Shown piece after piece: positions 17,608-26,390 of a DNA stretch of 64,000 bases. Position 1 is the stretch's first letter, and each line of letters starts with the position of its first letter. Where the stretch lies: NCBI RefSeq assembly GCF_037154015.1, contig NZ_JBANRL010000001.1:1922001-1986000 (forward strand), in the 5' to 3' direction. Source of the DNA: Altererythrobacter aquiaggeris. Lineage in GTDB: Bacteria > Pseudomonadota > Alphaproteobacteria > Sphingomonadales > Sphingomonadaceae. The translations under genes and the position numbers were made by a program. Below the pieces are notes generated by a model. It searched no databases and was not told the origin of the DNA. It saw only the letters and a list, made by a program, of their open reading frames with translations.

Positions 17608-18573
17608 TCACATCCTCACGAGACAAGCGCCCCAGGTAAAACCGCCCCCCATCGCTTCGAACATCACGAGATTTCCGGGCTTGATCCGGCCATCCTTCAC
17701 GCCGGTGTCGAATGCGAGCGGAACCGAGGCGGCCGAAGTGTTGGCGTGCCGGTCCACGGTTACGATGATTTTTTCTGCGGGCAGCCCCAGCTTGCGCGCG
17801 GTCGCGTCGAGGATGCGCGCATTGGCCTGGTGCGGCACCACCCAATCGATGTCGGTGGCCGCCAAATCAACCTCTGCAAGTGTTTCTTTCAGCACGGAAG
17901 AAAGGTTTACCACCGCATGGCGGAAAACCTCGGGCCCTTTCATCCGCAATTTGCCGACTGTGCCCGTGGTGGATGGTCCGCCATCGACATACAGCAGATC
18001 GTTATGCGCCCCATCGGCGTGCAATCTTGTGGCAAGAACTCCCGGACCATCTGCTGCCACGTCGCGGGCTTCAAGCACGATAGCGCCTGCGCCGTCGCCG
18101 AAAAGTACGCAGGTTGTCCGGTCTTCCCAGTCCAGAATCCGGCTGAACGTTTCCGCACCGATAACCAGCGCACGCTTCGCCAACCCCGTTTTCAGCATCG
18201 AATCCGCTGTTGCCATGGCGTAAAGAAAACCGGAACAGACCGCCGCAACGTCAAACGCAATCCCGCCATTGCAGCCGAGTTGATGCTGCACGGTCGTGGC
18301 GGTTGCCGGAAAGGTCTGGTCGGGGGTTGCGGTGGCAAGAATGATGAGATCGATATCGCCTGCATCGATGCCGGCAGATGACAGCGCGGCGCGTGCTGCC
18401 GCGGTTGCCAGGCTGGACGTGGTTTCATCATCGCCAGCGATGTAACGGTTGCGAATGCCTGTGCGTTCGACGATCCATTCGTCACTGGTATCGACGGTTT
18501 TTGCGAGTTCGGCATTGCTGACCGCGCGCCCGGGCAATGCCGAGCCGCTGCCGCGGATAACCGAACGGATCAT
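17608..18573 (-). CDS. fabH: Beta-ketoacyl-ACP synthase III
   Basis: 321-aa condensing enzyme that joins acetyl-CoA and malonyl-ACP to start type II fatty acid synthesis. The catalytic triad is visible: Cys in [14 protein letters not shown], His in [10 protein letters not shown], and Asn in [12 protein letters not shown]. The C-terminus [13 protein letters not shown] is typical. The start overlaps the plsX stop by the ATGA motif (18570-18573), so the two are translationally coupled. Confidence 0.96.
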   Translation of the reverse strand: MIRSVIRGSGSALPGRAVSNAELAKTVDTSDEWIVERTGIRNRYIAGDDETTSSLATAAARAALSSAGIDAGDIDLIILATATPDQTFPATATTVQHQLGCNGGIAFDVAAVCSGFLYAMATADSMLKTGLAKRALVIGAETFSRILDWEDRTTCVLFGDGAGAIVLEARDVAADGPGVLATRLHADGAHNDLLYVDGGPSTTGTVGKLRMKGPEVFRHAVVNLSSVLKETLAEVDLAATDIDWVVPHQANARILDATARKLGLPAEKIIVTVDRHANTSAASVPLAFDTGVKDGRIKPGNLVMFEAMGGGFTWGACLVRM

Positions 18574-19619
18574 TTATCCGCGCCCACGCTTCCTGCATTT
18601 GCCGATGACAGCGACGCCAGATCGGAAATAATCCGTTCGGTCAGTTTTTCTTCCAGCAGCCGCGCCGCAACCGTGACGGCATTGGCGACGCCCAGCGCAT
18701 TGGCGCTACCGTGGCTTTTCACGATGACGCCATTGAGGCCGAGAAAAACCGCGCCGTTGTGATTGTTGGGATCAAGGTGATGCTTGAGCAATTCCGTCGC
18801 CGGACGGGAAACCAGAAAGCCGACTTTCGAGCGAATCGAGCTGGTAAATGCCGCGCGCAACAGATCGGTTACGAACCGTGCAGTGCCTTCGATAGCTTTC
18901 AGCGCGATATTGCCCGAAAATCCGTCAGTCACGACAACGTCAACTTTGCCGCGGTTAATCTTGTCCGCTTCGACGAAACCGTCAAACTGCATGGCCAGCC
19001 CGGTGGCCTGTTTGAGCTGGGCCGCAGCATCCTGCAACTGGTCGGTGCCTTTCAGCTCCTCCGTGCCGATATTCAGCAACCGGACGCGGGGTTTGTCGCG
19101 GTGGGTCAGAATACGCGAATATGCAGCGCCCATAATGGCAAACTGGACCAGATTGCGCGCATCGCAATCGGTATTGGCACCCAGATCGAGCATGATGACA
19201 TCGTGATCTTCGAGTGTGGGCATCAAGGCCGCAAGCGCCGGCCGGTCGATACCCGGCATGGTCCGCAATGCCAGCTTGCTCATCGCCATCAGCGCACCGG
19301 TGTTGCCCGCGCTTACGGCGGCACCCGCAGCACCGGTTTTAACGGCGTTGATTGCCAGCCCCATGGAGGTGGTTTTTGCCCGCCGCAAAGCCTGCGTCGG
19401 CTTTTCATCGCCGCCGACAACATCGGGAGCGTGGAGGATTTCCGACGCGCCGGCCATTCCGGGATGCTCGGTCAGCGCAGCTTTGATCCGCGCCTCATCA
19501 CCCACCAGCAGGAATTTGAAATTGGTATGTTTGCGGCGCGCCATTGCAGCGCCGTCAATCATCACCCGCACGCCTTCATCACCGCCCATCGCGTCTATGG
19601 CGATACGCGGAAAATCCAT
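18570..19619 (-). CDS. plsX: Phosphate acyltransferase PlsX
   Basis: 349-aa peripheral membrane enzyme that makes acyl-phosphate from acyl-ACP for phosphatidic acid synthesis. The hallmark N-terminus [11 protein letters not shown] is present, followed by [18 protein letters not shown] and [10 protein letters not shown]. It is 24 bp downstream of rpmF and coupled to fabH, the standard order. Its C-terminal tail is variable, as usual. Confidence 0.96.
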   Translation of the reverse strand: MDFPRIAIDAMGGDEGVRVMIDGAAMARRKHTNFKFLLVGDEARIKAALTEHPGMAGASEILHAPDVVGGDEKPTQALRRAKTTSMGLAINAVKTGAAGAAVSAGNTGALMAMSKLALRTMPGIDRPALAALMPTLEDHDVIMLDLGANTDCDARNLVQFAIMGAAYSRILTHRDKPRVRLLNIGTEELKGTDQLQDAAAQLKQATGLAMQFDGFVEADKINRGKVDVVVTDGFSGNIALKAIEGTARFVTDLLRAAFTSSIRSKVGFLVSRPATELLKHHLDPNNHNGAVFLGLNGVIVKSHGSANALGVANAVTVAARLLEEKLTERIISDLASLSSANAGSVGADK

Positions 19620-19643
19620 CAGGCGTTCTCCGGTTGGAGGATT

Positions 19644-19823
19644 TTAGAGGCCGACAGCGATGACTTCGCGGCCGTTGTAGTGACCACAGGCAGCACACAG
19701 ATTGTGCGGACGCTTGAGTTCGCCGCAATTATTGCATTCGTGGAAGGCTTCCACCTTCAGCGAATCATGCGAACGACGGTTGCCACGACGATGCGGCGAT
19801 ACTTTTCTTTTAGGGACAGCCAT
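19644..19823 (-). CDS. rpmF: 50S ribosomal protein L32
   Basis: 59-aa ribosomal protein. It begins [19 protein letters not shown] and carries the C4 zinc-binding pairs CNNCGEL and [11 protein letters not shown]. The ATG at 19823 is the family start; the frame extends upstream without family content. It is the first gene of the rpmF-plsX-fabH-ihfA-merR run. Confidence 0.96.
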   Translation of the reverse strand: MAVPKRKVSPHRRGNRRSHDSLKVEAFHECNNCGELKRPHNLCAACGHYNGREVIAVGL

Positions 19824-20023
19824 TGCGGCACCTATTCTGTCTAGATCTGTTGTTGTCGGGGCCGCTTTAGGCGAAGGGTAGGCACCGCACAAGGCGGCAT
19901 CCGGAAGTTCCGGCTAAGCAGCGAAGTGGCGGCCTATACCGCAATCCGTTCCAGATGCAAGCCGCCGTTGCATCCTAATGCATATGTCAGTAGCTGCTTG
20001 AAACCAAATCAGGGGGAATTTTG

Positions 20024-20413
20024 ATGCTGCTGCCCGTAACACTTACCGCCGCCGCCGCTGCCGGGATTTTGACAATCTGGCTGATGATCCGGATCGGCGC
20101 CATACGCCGCGCCGAAAATATCTCCGTCGGGGACGGCGGCAGCGAACCGTTGATCCGCCGGATGCGGGCGCAAATGAATTTCGTCGAAACCACGCCATTT
20201 GCGCTGTTCCTGATCGCGGCGATCGAATTGTCCGGCAAAGGCGGCGGCTGGCTGGCATTTGTGGCGGGCATTTTCATGCTGGGCCGCGTTGCGCACGCAT
20301 TCGGGATGGATGGCACATTCAAGCAAGGCCGTTTCATCGGCACAATTATCACGTTGTTGACCCTGCTTGGACTGGCAGTTGTAGCCACGCTCATCACCAT
20401 GGGGGTGATGTAA
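20024..20413 (+). CDS. MAPEG family membrane protein
   Basis: 129-aa protein with four predicted transmembrane helices (LLPVTLTAAAAAGILTIWL at the start, ALFLIAAIEL, LAFVAGIFMLGRVAHAFGM and IITLLTLLGLAVVATLI). The RAQMNFVETTPFAL segment and RVAHAFGM match the MAPEG (eicosanoid/glutathione metabolism) family; bacterial members are mostly uncharacterised. GGGGG at 20012-20016 supports the ATG at 20024 rather than the TTG one codon before it. The stop is 1 bp from the convergent hydrolase stop. Confidence 0.88.
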   Translation: MLLPVTLTAAAAAGILTIWLMIRIGAIRRAENISVGDGGSEPLIRRMRAQMNFVETTPFALFLIAAIELSGKGGGWLAFVAGIFMLGRVAHAFGMDGTFKQGRFIGTIITLLTLLGLAVVATLITMGVM

Positions 20414-20414
20414 T

Positions 20415-21080
20415 TCAGGTCATCGCGTAATCGCTTACAAACTGGTTGGTTTTACGCTCCTGACCAAATGTGCTGGTGGGTCCGTGTCCGGGTATAAAGG
20501 TAATGTCCCCGCCCAGCGGCCATAGCTTCTGGGTAATCGAATCGAGCAGATCCTGATGATTGCCCATCGGGAAATCGGTCCGTCCGATCGAGCCCTGAAA
20601 CAGGACATCACCGACAATCGCGAACTTGCTGGGCGCGTGGTGGAATATGACATGGCCCGGTGTGTGTCCGGGGCAATGGATGACATCGAATGTCAGTTCG
20701 CCCACCGTCACCTGGTCGCCGTCTTCCAGCCAGCGGTCGGGTTCAAACACTTCGCCATTGATGCCGTATTTTTTGCCGTCTTCATCCAGCCGCGAAATCC
20801 AGAACCGGTCCGCCTCGTGCGGGCCTTCGATTGTCAGACCCAGCTCCCTGGCGAGGACACCCGCTTCGCCGCAGTGATCGATATGGCCGTGCGTCACCAG
20901 CAGCTTCTCCAGCTTGACGCCGACCTTTTCGACTGTGGCCTTCAGCATGGGCAAATCACCGCCCGGATCGACCAAAGCACCCTGCATCGTTTTGGTGCAC
21001 CAGATCAGGCTGCAGTTTTGTTGCAAGGGTGTGACCGGCAGGATGGCGGCGCGCATGGGCGGTTGGAATTGTTCTGTCAT
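20415..21080 (-). CDS. MBL fold metallo-hydrolase (glyoxalase II-like)
   Basis: 221-aa metallo-beta-lactamase fold hydrolase. The metal motif THGHIDHCG (HxHxDH) is near residue 70; further ligands are in VIHCPGHTPGHV, the Asp in IVGDVLFQGSIGRTDFP, and the final His in FIPGHGPTS. This short-form architecture resembles YcbL/glyoxalase II-like thioesterases that cleave S-lactoylglutathione or related thioesters; the substrate is not proven. MTEQFQPP at 21080 is preferred over an upstream in-frame start. Confidence 0.88.
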   Translation of the reverse strand: MTEQFQPPMRAAILPVTPLQQNCSLIWCTKTMQGALVDPGGDLPMLKATVEKVGVKLEKLLVTHGHIDHCGEAGVLARELGLTIEGPHEADRFWISRLDEDGKKYGINGEVFEPDRWLEDGDQVTVGELTFDVIHCPGHTPGHVIFHHAPSKFAIVGDVLFQGSIGRTDFPMGNHQDLLDSITQKLWPLGGDITFIPGHGPTSTFGQERKTNQFVSDYAMT

Positions 21081-21123
21081 GCGCAATGAAATGGCGCGCC
21101 ATCGGCACAATTGCAACGGCAGG

Positions 21124-21783
21124 TTACAACCGCCCGCCTTTCCAGACCACGCGGCCGATTACCTGCGCATCGCGCGCATCGACGTCGATCGGGGGATAGG
21201 CTTCGTTCTGGCTTATCAGTGACAGCCGCTGCGATCCGATCGCCTGAACACGCTTTACCAGCAGTGTATCGCCCAGCCTCACGACATGGATGCCGTCGCG
21301 CAGCGCACGCGGCGTGCAATCGACGAGGATTTCATCGCCATCACGCAGCACCGGCTCCATCGAATCGCCCTGAACCGAAATCGCGCTGAGCATTTTGGGG
21401 TCGAGACCCTGCTCGCGCAGCCAGAGGCGTGAAAAGCCCAGCGAATCAAATGCCAGTTCGGACCCTTCCAGCGCGCCCGGACCGGCAGACGCGCCCATCG
21501 GCAGACGCGGGATATCGGCGTAATCATTGCTGCGCCTGACCGCGGTTGCCACTTCCTGACTGGCGCCCAGTTCGGTTTCGTCGATCCCGAAGAATTGCGC
21601 CAGCGTGCGGCGGTCCTGTTCCTCCAGCTTGCGCGGGCTCCCCTTGCGGATGAACTGCTGGAGATAACTGGCGTTGCGCCCGATCAAATCGGACAATGAC
21701 GACAGGCTGACACTCCTGTCGCGGGATAGCGATAACAGACGCTCACGCGGTGCTGCGTCGGTAATTTCCTGCGCGTTTTTCAT
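21124..21783 (-). CDS. S24 family (LexA-like) repressor with helix-turn-helix
   Basis: 219-aa protein. An N-terminal helical DNA-binding region (VSLSSLSDLIGRNASYLQQFIRKGSP in parts) precedes a self-cleaving S24 peptidase domain: a likely Ala-Gly cleavage site in MGASAGPG, the Ser nucleophile in VQGDSMEPVL, and the Lys general base in DTLLVKRV. Family members are stress- or phage-type repressors inactivated by RecA-stimulated or spontaneous autocleavage. No phage genes are nearby. AGGAAGGA directly precedes the start. It is divergent from two small genes, which are its likely targets together with itself. Confidence 0.87.
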   Translation of the reverse strand: MKNAQEITDAAPRERLLSLSRDRSVSLSSLSDLIGRNASYLQQFIRKGSPRKLEEQDRRTLAQFFGIDETELGASQEVATAVRRSNDYADIPRLPMGASAGPGALEGSELAFDSLGFSRLWLREQGLDPKMLSAISVQGDSMEPVLRDGDEILVDCTPRALRDGIHVVRLGDTLLVKRVQAIGSQRLSLISQNEAYPPIDVDARDAQVIGRVVWKGGRL

Positions 21784-21790
21784 TTTTCCT

Positions 21791-21824
21791 TCCTACATGA
21801 AAGATTTTTCCTAGACAAGTAGGA
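21791..21824. promoter_or_regulatory. Candidate operator region of the S24 repressor
   Basis: The 109-bp divergent region has TCCTAC (21791-21796) and its inverse GTAGGA (21819-21824), a CCTA-N6-TAGG symmetry within CCTACTTGTCTAGG on the minus strand, and two copies of TTTTTCCT. These symmetric elements overlap where the repressor's promoter should be and could be its binding sites. Confidence 0.3.
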
Positions 21825-21892
21825 TTTCACCGCCGAATTATCGGCTTCCAACACTTCGATTCGTTCGCCAACTTCTAATCACAGGGTCGCAC

Positions 21893-22081
21893 ATGCTGAT
21901 AAGAACCATTGAAAAATTCCTCCGCCAGACCGGAATGCCGGCAACCAAATTCGGGCGATTGGCCACGCATGATCCGCGTTTCGTGCTTGATTTGCGCAAT
22001 GGCCGCCTGCCCCGCCCCGCAACTGAAGAACGCGTGGAACATTTCATGAACACTTATGCGGAGCCAGTCAATGCAGATTGA
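21893..22081 (+). CDS. Small helix-turn-helix-like hypothetical protein
   Basis: 62-aa protein. The pattern IEKFLRQTGMPATKFGRLATHDPRFVLDLRNGR resembles small conserved alphaproteobacterial proteins that look like a truncated helix-turn-helix (TGM..TKFG...HDPRFV..LR.GR). It is divergent from the S24 repressor, and its end overlaps the next gene by 11 bp. A DNA-binding or adaptor role is only a guess. Composition matches neighbours. Confidence 0.65.
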   Translation: MLIRTIEKFLRQTGMPATKFGRLATHDPRFVLDLRNGRLPRPATEERVEHFMNTYAEPVNAD

Positions 22082-22430
22082 TGCTGGACCAAAGATTCGC
22101 GGCCCCCGACGGCCGCGAAAATCGCTTGGCGAGCGGCTGCGCGCTGCGCTGCTTGAGCTATCCGGCGGTCATGGCACAATCGAACGCCATACCGAACGGT
22201 CTTGGGCCAGCATCACTTTTGCCGGAACACGCCACACATTCGATCTGTCGTTTGACGGCAGCGAAGCGATAGAGGGCGGCGAACTGCTTATCGCGGAGCT
22301 CACCGAACACGAATTCTGCATCCCGGGCCAATTGGTTGCGGACGCGGCGATCATATCTGCCGATCATACGGTGCTGCCGCACCCGCAGATCCGCGTCAAA
22401 TTCGAGCTTTTATTGCTGGAGGATGCCTAA
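22071..22430 (+). CDS. Hypothetical protein
   Basis: 119-aa protein of unknown function. It has a basic N-terminus (PKIRGPRRPRKSLGERLRAALLELSGG) followed by an alternating beta-like region (SWASITFAGTRHTFDLSFDG, then EFCIPGQLVADAAI) and ends FELLLLEDA. GGAG at about 22060 supports the ATG at 22071; an ATG at 22056 is possible. It overlaps the upstream 62-aa gene, so they are likely cotranslated, and overlaps the convergent dehydrogenase stop by 4 bp. Confidence 0.7.
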   Translation: MQIDAGPKIRGPRRPRKSLGERLRAALLELSGGHGTIERHTERSWASITFAGTRHTFDLSFDGSEAIEGGELLIAELTEHEFCIPGQLVADAAIISADHTVLPHPQIRVKFELLLLEDA

Positions 22431-23365
22431 TAGCCGCGCGCGGGATCGAATATCGGTTCGAGCGGCTGCCCGGCATGATAACGCCCCAGATTTTCCAGGA
22501 AGCGCTGCGCGGATCGCTGGAACATCTTGTCCTGCGCCCGTCCTGACAGGTGCATGGTGATGTGGGCGTTATCCAGGGTCCACAAATCGTGATCTGCGGG
22601 TAACGGCTCGGGGTCGGTCACATCGAGGAGCGCCGCGCCCAGCGTCTTGTCCCGCAGCGCCGCAATCAGTGCAGGCTGATCCACCACACTGCCGCGCGCA
22701 ATATTCACCAGCACGGCGCTGTCTTTCATTGCAGCAATTTCAGCCGCCCCGATCATGCCTTCGGTTTCGGGCGTCCCCGGCACGGCCAGAACGATCCAGT
22801 CGAATTCGCCCAGCCTGCCCTGCCAGTCATTCGGCCCGAGAATGTTGTTCCCGCCGGATCGCCTGACGATGGCAACATCCACATCAAAGGCGGTGAGCCG
22901 CGTTTCGATCAATTTGCCAATCGCGCCGTAGCCCAGCAGCAGCGCCTTGCTGCCCGCGAGTTCGATCTTGCCGGGCGAATCGGTCAGCCATTCGCGCCGG
23001 TCCTGCGCGCGCACCACATCGCGATAACCCTTCGCGTAAGTCAGCATCATCATGACGGTATATTCCGCGATAGTGATCGCGTTGATGCCCGCGCCATTGG
23101 TCACTGTAACGTTCCGCTCCGCCAACAGACCGAGCGGCAGAAAATCCAGTCCCGCATAGATCGAATTGAGCCATTTGAGTTTGGCCGCCCTGGTCACCGC
23201 CTCGGCCATGGGCGCGTGATCATACAGATCGAACCAGCCGATTTCGGCCTCGGGCACGATTGCCATCAGCTCGTCGGTCGAGGCGAACCAGCGCGGCTCC
23301 AGCCAAGCGGGCAGATGCGGTTCGATAGCCGGACGGATCAGCGAGGATAAAACAGCGATAGTCAT
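22427..23365 (-). CDS. D-2-hydroxyacid dehydrogenase (NAD-dependent)
   Basis: 312-aa Rossmann dehydrogenase of the D-isomer 2-hydroxyacid family. The dinucleotide loop is LLGYGAIG, the catalytic Arg is in VNIARGSVVDQ, the Glu in DVTDPEPLP, and the catalytic His in ITMHLSGRAQ. Likely substrates are 2-ketoacids such as glyoxylate, hydroxypyruvate or phenylpyruvate; specificity is not readable. The start overlaps the RES-domain gene stop by ATGA, so it is translationally coupled to that NAD-related protein. Confidence 0.87.
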   Translation of the reverse strand: MTIAVLSSLIRPAIEPHLPAWLEPRWFASTDELMAIVPEAEIGWFDLYDHAPMAEAVTRAAKLKWLNSIYAGLDFLPLGLLAERNVTVTNGAGINAITIAEYTVMMMLTYAKGYRDVVRAQDRREWLTDSPGKIELAGSKALLLGYGAIGKLIETRLTAFDVDVAIVRRSGGNNILGPNDWQGRLGEFDWIVLAVPGTPETEGMIGAAEIAAMKDSAVLVNIARGSVVDQPALIAALRDKTLGAALLDVTDPEPLPADHDLWTLDNAHITMHLSGRAQDKMFQRSAQRFLENLGRYHAGQPLEPIFDPARGY

Positions 23366-23805
23366 TGCGGGTTCTCCGGCAGGTGGAGGCATTGGCGAAA
23401 GTCGAACGGTCTGGCCGTGAGCGGTGCGACGCCGGCAAAACCGAGATGCGCCGGGTTCATCATGATCACGTCAGCTTCTGGCAACACCGCCGATTGGACC
23501 GTAGCGAGAAGCGAGCGCCCAGAGCCAAGCCAGTCGTCGCCGATCCGGCGCTTTTCGTCCTGGTCTTCGACAAACGGCAATCGCTCCGGCTCCCCCTCCA
23601 CATCGGTCCATCCCAGCACATAATCCTGATCAATTCCGGCAAGGTCGCGCGGCAAATAGCGCAGCACCACCAGTACGGCGAGACCGGGCTCGGACGCAAA
23701 ATTGATGACCGGCTTGCCCGGCGACACCCAGCGGGCGCCGTGTTTCTCCGGCCCCGAACCATCAAGTGCCAGATAAGGCGCACGGGTGAGGCGCCACAGC
23801 CGCAT
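23362..23805 (-). CDS. RES domain-containing protein, orphan, with atypical core residues
   Basis: 147-aa protein of the RES family, whose characterised members are NAD+-degrading toxins (NAD+ phosphorylases) paired with Xre/DUF2384 antitoxins. The core aligns as MRLWRLTR ... HGARW ... PVINFASEPGLAVLVVLRYLP. In typical members the second block reads like VVYLA ... ALLEVL; here the conserved Tyr position holds Asn and the Glu position holds Val. No antitoxin gene is adjacent. It lies in a tight run, with TGATG overlap to cysS upstream and ATGA overlap to the dehydrogenase downstream. It may be an inactive or repurposed RES protein. The residue comparison is from memory of the family. Confidence 0.72.
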   Translation of the reverse strand: MRLWRLTRAPYLALDGSGPEKHGARWVSPGKPVINFASEPGLAVLVVLRYLPRDLAGIDQDYVLGWTDVEGEPERLPFVEDQDEKRRIGDDWLGSGRSLLATVQSAVLPEADVIMMNPAHLGFAGVAPLTARPFDFRQCLHLPENPQ

Positions 23806-25244
23806 CAGCCCAGCTTCCAGTCCCAGCCCAGCGGATCGCCATCCATCAGTTCGACGCCTTTGGCCGAGAGTTCGTCGCGGATTGCGTCGGACGCGGCGAA
23901 GTCTCTTTCCGCCTTTGCGGCCTTGCGACGGGCGAGTGCGTCTTCGATTTCGGATTCGGTGACTGTGGCGTGTTTTGGACGGATGCGGAGGTCGGTGCGC
24001 TTCAAATTGAATAGATCGAGCCCCAGAACATCATTCATTAGGTTCAGAGTGGCGAACTTCTCATCTGACCTGATTTTCTTGTCGAACAGCAAGTGTTCAA
24101 ACGAAGTAATCGCCTTCGGCGTATTGAGATCCTCGCTCATTGAACGGTCAAAAGATTCTGCATGTCGTGAAAGCACCCATTCAAGCGAAGTTGGCGACCA
24201 ATCCGCTGCAAACGCGCCGCACAGTCTCTCAACGCCCATCACCATCCGTTTCAGCCGGGTCAGCGCGGCCTGCAACCCTTCCCAGCTAAACTCCAGCTCG
24301 CTGCGGTAATGCGCCTGCAGGCACATCATCCGGTAGGCCAGCGGGTGATACCCTTTGTCGATCAGCAGTTGCAGGCGGAGGAATTCGCCAGAACTCTTCG
24401 ACATTTTGCCGCTGCGCTCGACGAGAAAATTGTTGTGCATCCAGATGCGCGCACCGGACGCATCGCTGCCGCAAAATGCCTGATTTTGCGCAATTTCGTT
24501 CGGGTGGTGAATCTCGCGGTGATCGATGCCGCCCGTGTGAATGTCGAACGGGAAGCCAAGCAGCTTTTCGCCCATGACCGAGCATTCCAGATGCCACCCC
24601 GGCGCGCCCTTGCCCCACGGCGAATCCCATTCCATCTGGCGCGTTTCCCCATCTGGGGTCTTGCGCCAGATGGCGAAATCTGCGGCGTTGCGCTTGCCAT
24701 CGACTGCGGCGATCCGGCCTTCCCCGTCCTCGGTCACAGCGCGGGCCAGCCGCCCGTAACCCGCCACTGTCGAAGTATCGAAATACAGCCCGCTATCCAG
24801 CTCGTAGCAATGGCCCGGCGCAATCTGCTTGCCCCATTCGATCATCGCATCGACATATTCGGTGGCGCGCGGATGGGCGGTCTTGCGGATATTCAGCCGT
24901 TGCAGATCCTGCTTGAAATCCGCCGCGTAAAAGGCTGCAATATCCCACGCGGATTTACTCTCGCGCGCAGCCATTTTCTCCATCTTGTCCTCGCCCTCAT
25001 CGGCGTCGGACGTCAGATGTCCGACATCAGTAATGTTGATGACATGGGTGAGCCTGTAGCCCTTCCAACTCAGCGTGCGGCCCAGCGTATCGGCGAACAC
25101 ATAGGCGCGCATATTGCCGATATGCTGGTAATTATAGACGGTCGGCCCGCAGGTATAAACGCGCGCTTCGCCCTCATGGACGGGCTCGAATGGCTCAAGC
25201 TCGCGCGTCAGGCTGTTGTAGAGCTGGAGTTTGCTATCGGTCAT
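23805..25244 (-). CDS. cysS: Cysteine--tRNA ligase
   Basis: 479-aa class I cysteinyl-tRNA synthetase. Zinc-site Cys in YTCGPTVYNY (near residue 32), HIGN at 41-44, the zinc ligands in WHLECSVMG and GGIDHREIHHPNEIAQ, and KMSKS in RSGKMSKSSGEF are all present. The start MTDSKLQLYN at 25244 fits the family. About 190 bp near the C-terminal end (roughly 23990-24180) drops to about 43 percent GC in sampled lines, unlike the rest of the gene. Its stop overlaps the RES gene start. Confidence 0.95.
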   Translation of the reverse strand: MTDSKLQLYNSLTRELEPFEPVHEGEARVYTCGPTVYNYQHIGNMRAYVFADTLGRTLSWKGYRLTHVINITDVGHLTSDADEGEDKMEKMAARESKSAWDIAAFYAADFKQDLQRLNIRKTAHPRATEYVDAMIEWGKQIAPGHCYELDSGLYFDTSTVAGYGRLARAVTEDGEGRIAAVDGKRNAADFAIWRKTPDGETRQMEWDSPWGKGAPGWHLECSVMGEKLLGFPFDIHTGGIDHREIHHPNEIAQNQAFCGSDASGARIWMHNNFLVERSGKMSKSSGEFLRLQLLIDKGYHPLAYRMMCLQAHYRSELEFSWEGLQAALTRLKRMVMGVERLCGAFAADWSPTSLEWVLSRHAESFDRSMSEDLNTPKAITSFEHLLFDKKIRSDEKFATLNLMNDVLGLDLFNLKRTDLRIRPKHATVTESEIEDALARRKAAKAERDFAASDAIRDELSAKGVELMDGDPLGWDWKLG

Positions 25245-25278
25245 CGCGCGCGGCTTTGCCCGCAAGGCGCGCTACGGG

Positions 25279-25959
25279 TCAAGCAGCGTCGAACCCGACC
25301 CAGCGCACCGTGTCATTCACGGGCGTGCGCGGACGCTCGAAATTGTTGATCGGATCGCTTTCATCGCGGTGGCCGATCGCCATTCCGCAGAAGAAAATAT
25401 GCTCGTCATCTATATCGAGCAATTGGCGCATATAAGTGCCGTACATCGCCCAGATTTCCTGCGCGCAGCTATCCAGCCCTTCCTCGCCCAGCAGCAACAT
25501 GACCGTTTGCAGCCACATCCCCATGTCCGACCATTGCGGCGGACCCATATATTTTCTGGTGTAAGTGAACAATTGCACAGGCGCGCCGAAACTGTCCCAG
25601 TTTTTGCCCATTTGCGCGATCCGTCCTGCCGCATCGCCGCGTTCAAGACCGATGGAATGGAACATCGCCTTGCCAATGGCGCGGCGCTGCTCCTCATAAC
25701 GGCCATCCAGCCCCTCGGGGTAGATCGCATATTCCATATCCTCACCCATCGGCGCGGATTGGACCTTTTCTTTGATCTTGGCGGTAATGTCCGCAAGCGC
25801 ATCGCCCGTGACGATCACCGCGCTCCACGGCTGGGTGTTGCCGCCCGACGGACTGAGCGCCGCTTTGTCGAGCACGCGCCGGAGGACTGCCGGATCAACC
25901 GGCTGATCAGTAAAGGCCCGGACAGAGCGGCGGGTTTCAACAGCTTCGGTTACGTTCAT
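25279..25959 (-). CDS. Nitroreductase family flavoprotein
   Basis: 226-aa FMN-dependent oxidoreductase. The N-terminus VTEAVETRRSVRAFTDQPV and LSPSGGNTQPW carry the FMN-phosphate contacts of the nitroreductase family; the later part CGMAIGHRDESDPINNFERPRTPVNDTV matches the C-terminal flavin-binding stretch. It uses NAD(P)H to reduce nitro compounds, quinones or related acceptors; the physiological substrate is unknown. The start overlaps the GNAT stop by ATGA (25956-25959), so it is coupled to that gene. Confidence 0.88.
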   Translation of the reverse strand: MNVTEAVETRRSVRAFTDQPVDPAVLRRVLDKAALSPSGGNTQPWSAVIVTGDALADITAKIKEKVQSAPMGEDMEYAIYPEGLDGRYEEQRRAIGKAMFHSIGLERGDAAGRIAQMGKNWDSFGAPVQLFTYTRKYMGPPQWSDMGMWLQTVMLLLGEEGLDSCAQEIWAMYGTYMRQLLDIDDEHIFFCGMAIGHRDESDPINNFERPRTPVNDTVRWVGFDAA

Positions 25960-26390
25960 GATTTGCGGATTTCCCAGGTAAACATACGCGCGTCGCTGCG
26001 CCGTCCACAACCTATTGACGAATAGAATGCATCGGCCCTGCTATCACCTGTTTCGGCAAGCACCCATAGATTGGCACAGTTGGCAACCCGGGCTGCCTGA
26101 CGCGCCGCCCCGATCAAGGCAGTCCCCACTCCGGTGCGGCGCGCATTTTCGGCAACGCCCATCTCGTGAATGAACAGTTCGCGCGGCTTGTCGGGATGGC
26201 GATAGATCGAAGCGCTGAGAAATCCGCAAGCGGTTGCGCCGCGATAGGCAATCCACAGGAAGCGCTCGCTTGATTGCAGAAACTCTGCCGTACATTCATA
26301 GACCGGCGGCTCGTCAAACAGATCGGAATTTGCCAAAACTTCAGCAATTTCAGACGCGGTTAGCCGTTTGACCGATAAGCGGCCCGCCAT
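25956..26390 (-). CDS. GNAT family N-acetyltransferase
   Basis: 144-aa acetyl-CoA-dependent N-acetyltransferase. The pyrophosphate loop is ARRTGVGTALIGAA, preceded by the strand LFIHEMGVAENA and followed by LWVLAETGDSRADAFYSSIGC. The pattern is reminiscent of the AAC(3)-I type aminoglycoside acetyltransferase fold, but that similarity is loose and gives no evidence of resistance. It overlaps cobT (TAATG) upstream and the nitroreductase gene (ATGA) downstream, within a seven-gene minus-strand run. Confidence 0.82.
   Translation of the reverse strand: MAGRLSVKRLTASEIAEVLANSDLFDEPPVYECTAEFLQSSERFLWIAYRGATACGFLSASIYRHPDKPRELFIHEMGVAENARRTGVGTALIGAARQAARVANCANLWVLAETGDSRADAFYSSIGCGRRSDARMFTWEIRKS

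Noticed and set aside
21124-21783. Prophage marked by the S24 repressor
   Set aside because: No integrase, structural or lysis genes on either side; flanking genes are housekeeping or metabolic.
23362-23805. Complete RES/Xre toxin-antitoxin module
   Set aside because: No DUF2384/Xre antitoxin gene overlaps or adjoins; the neighbours are cysS and a dehydrogenase.
25956-26390. Aminoglycoside resistance acetyltransferase
   Set aside because: Only a loose fold-level resemblance to AAC(3)-I; the general GNAT call is all the sequence supports.
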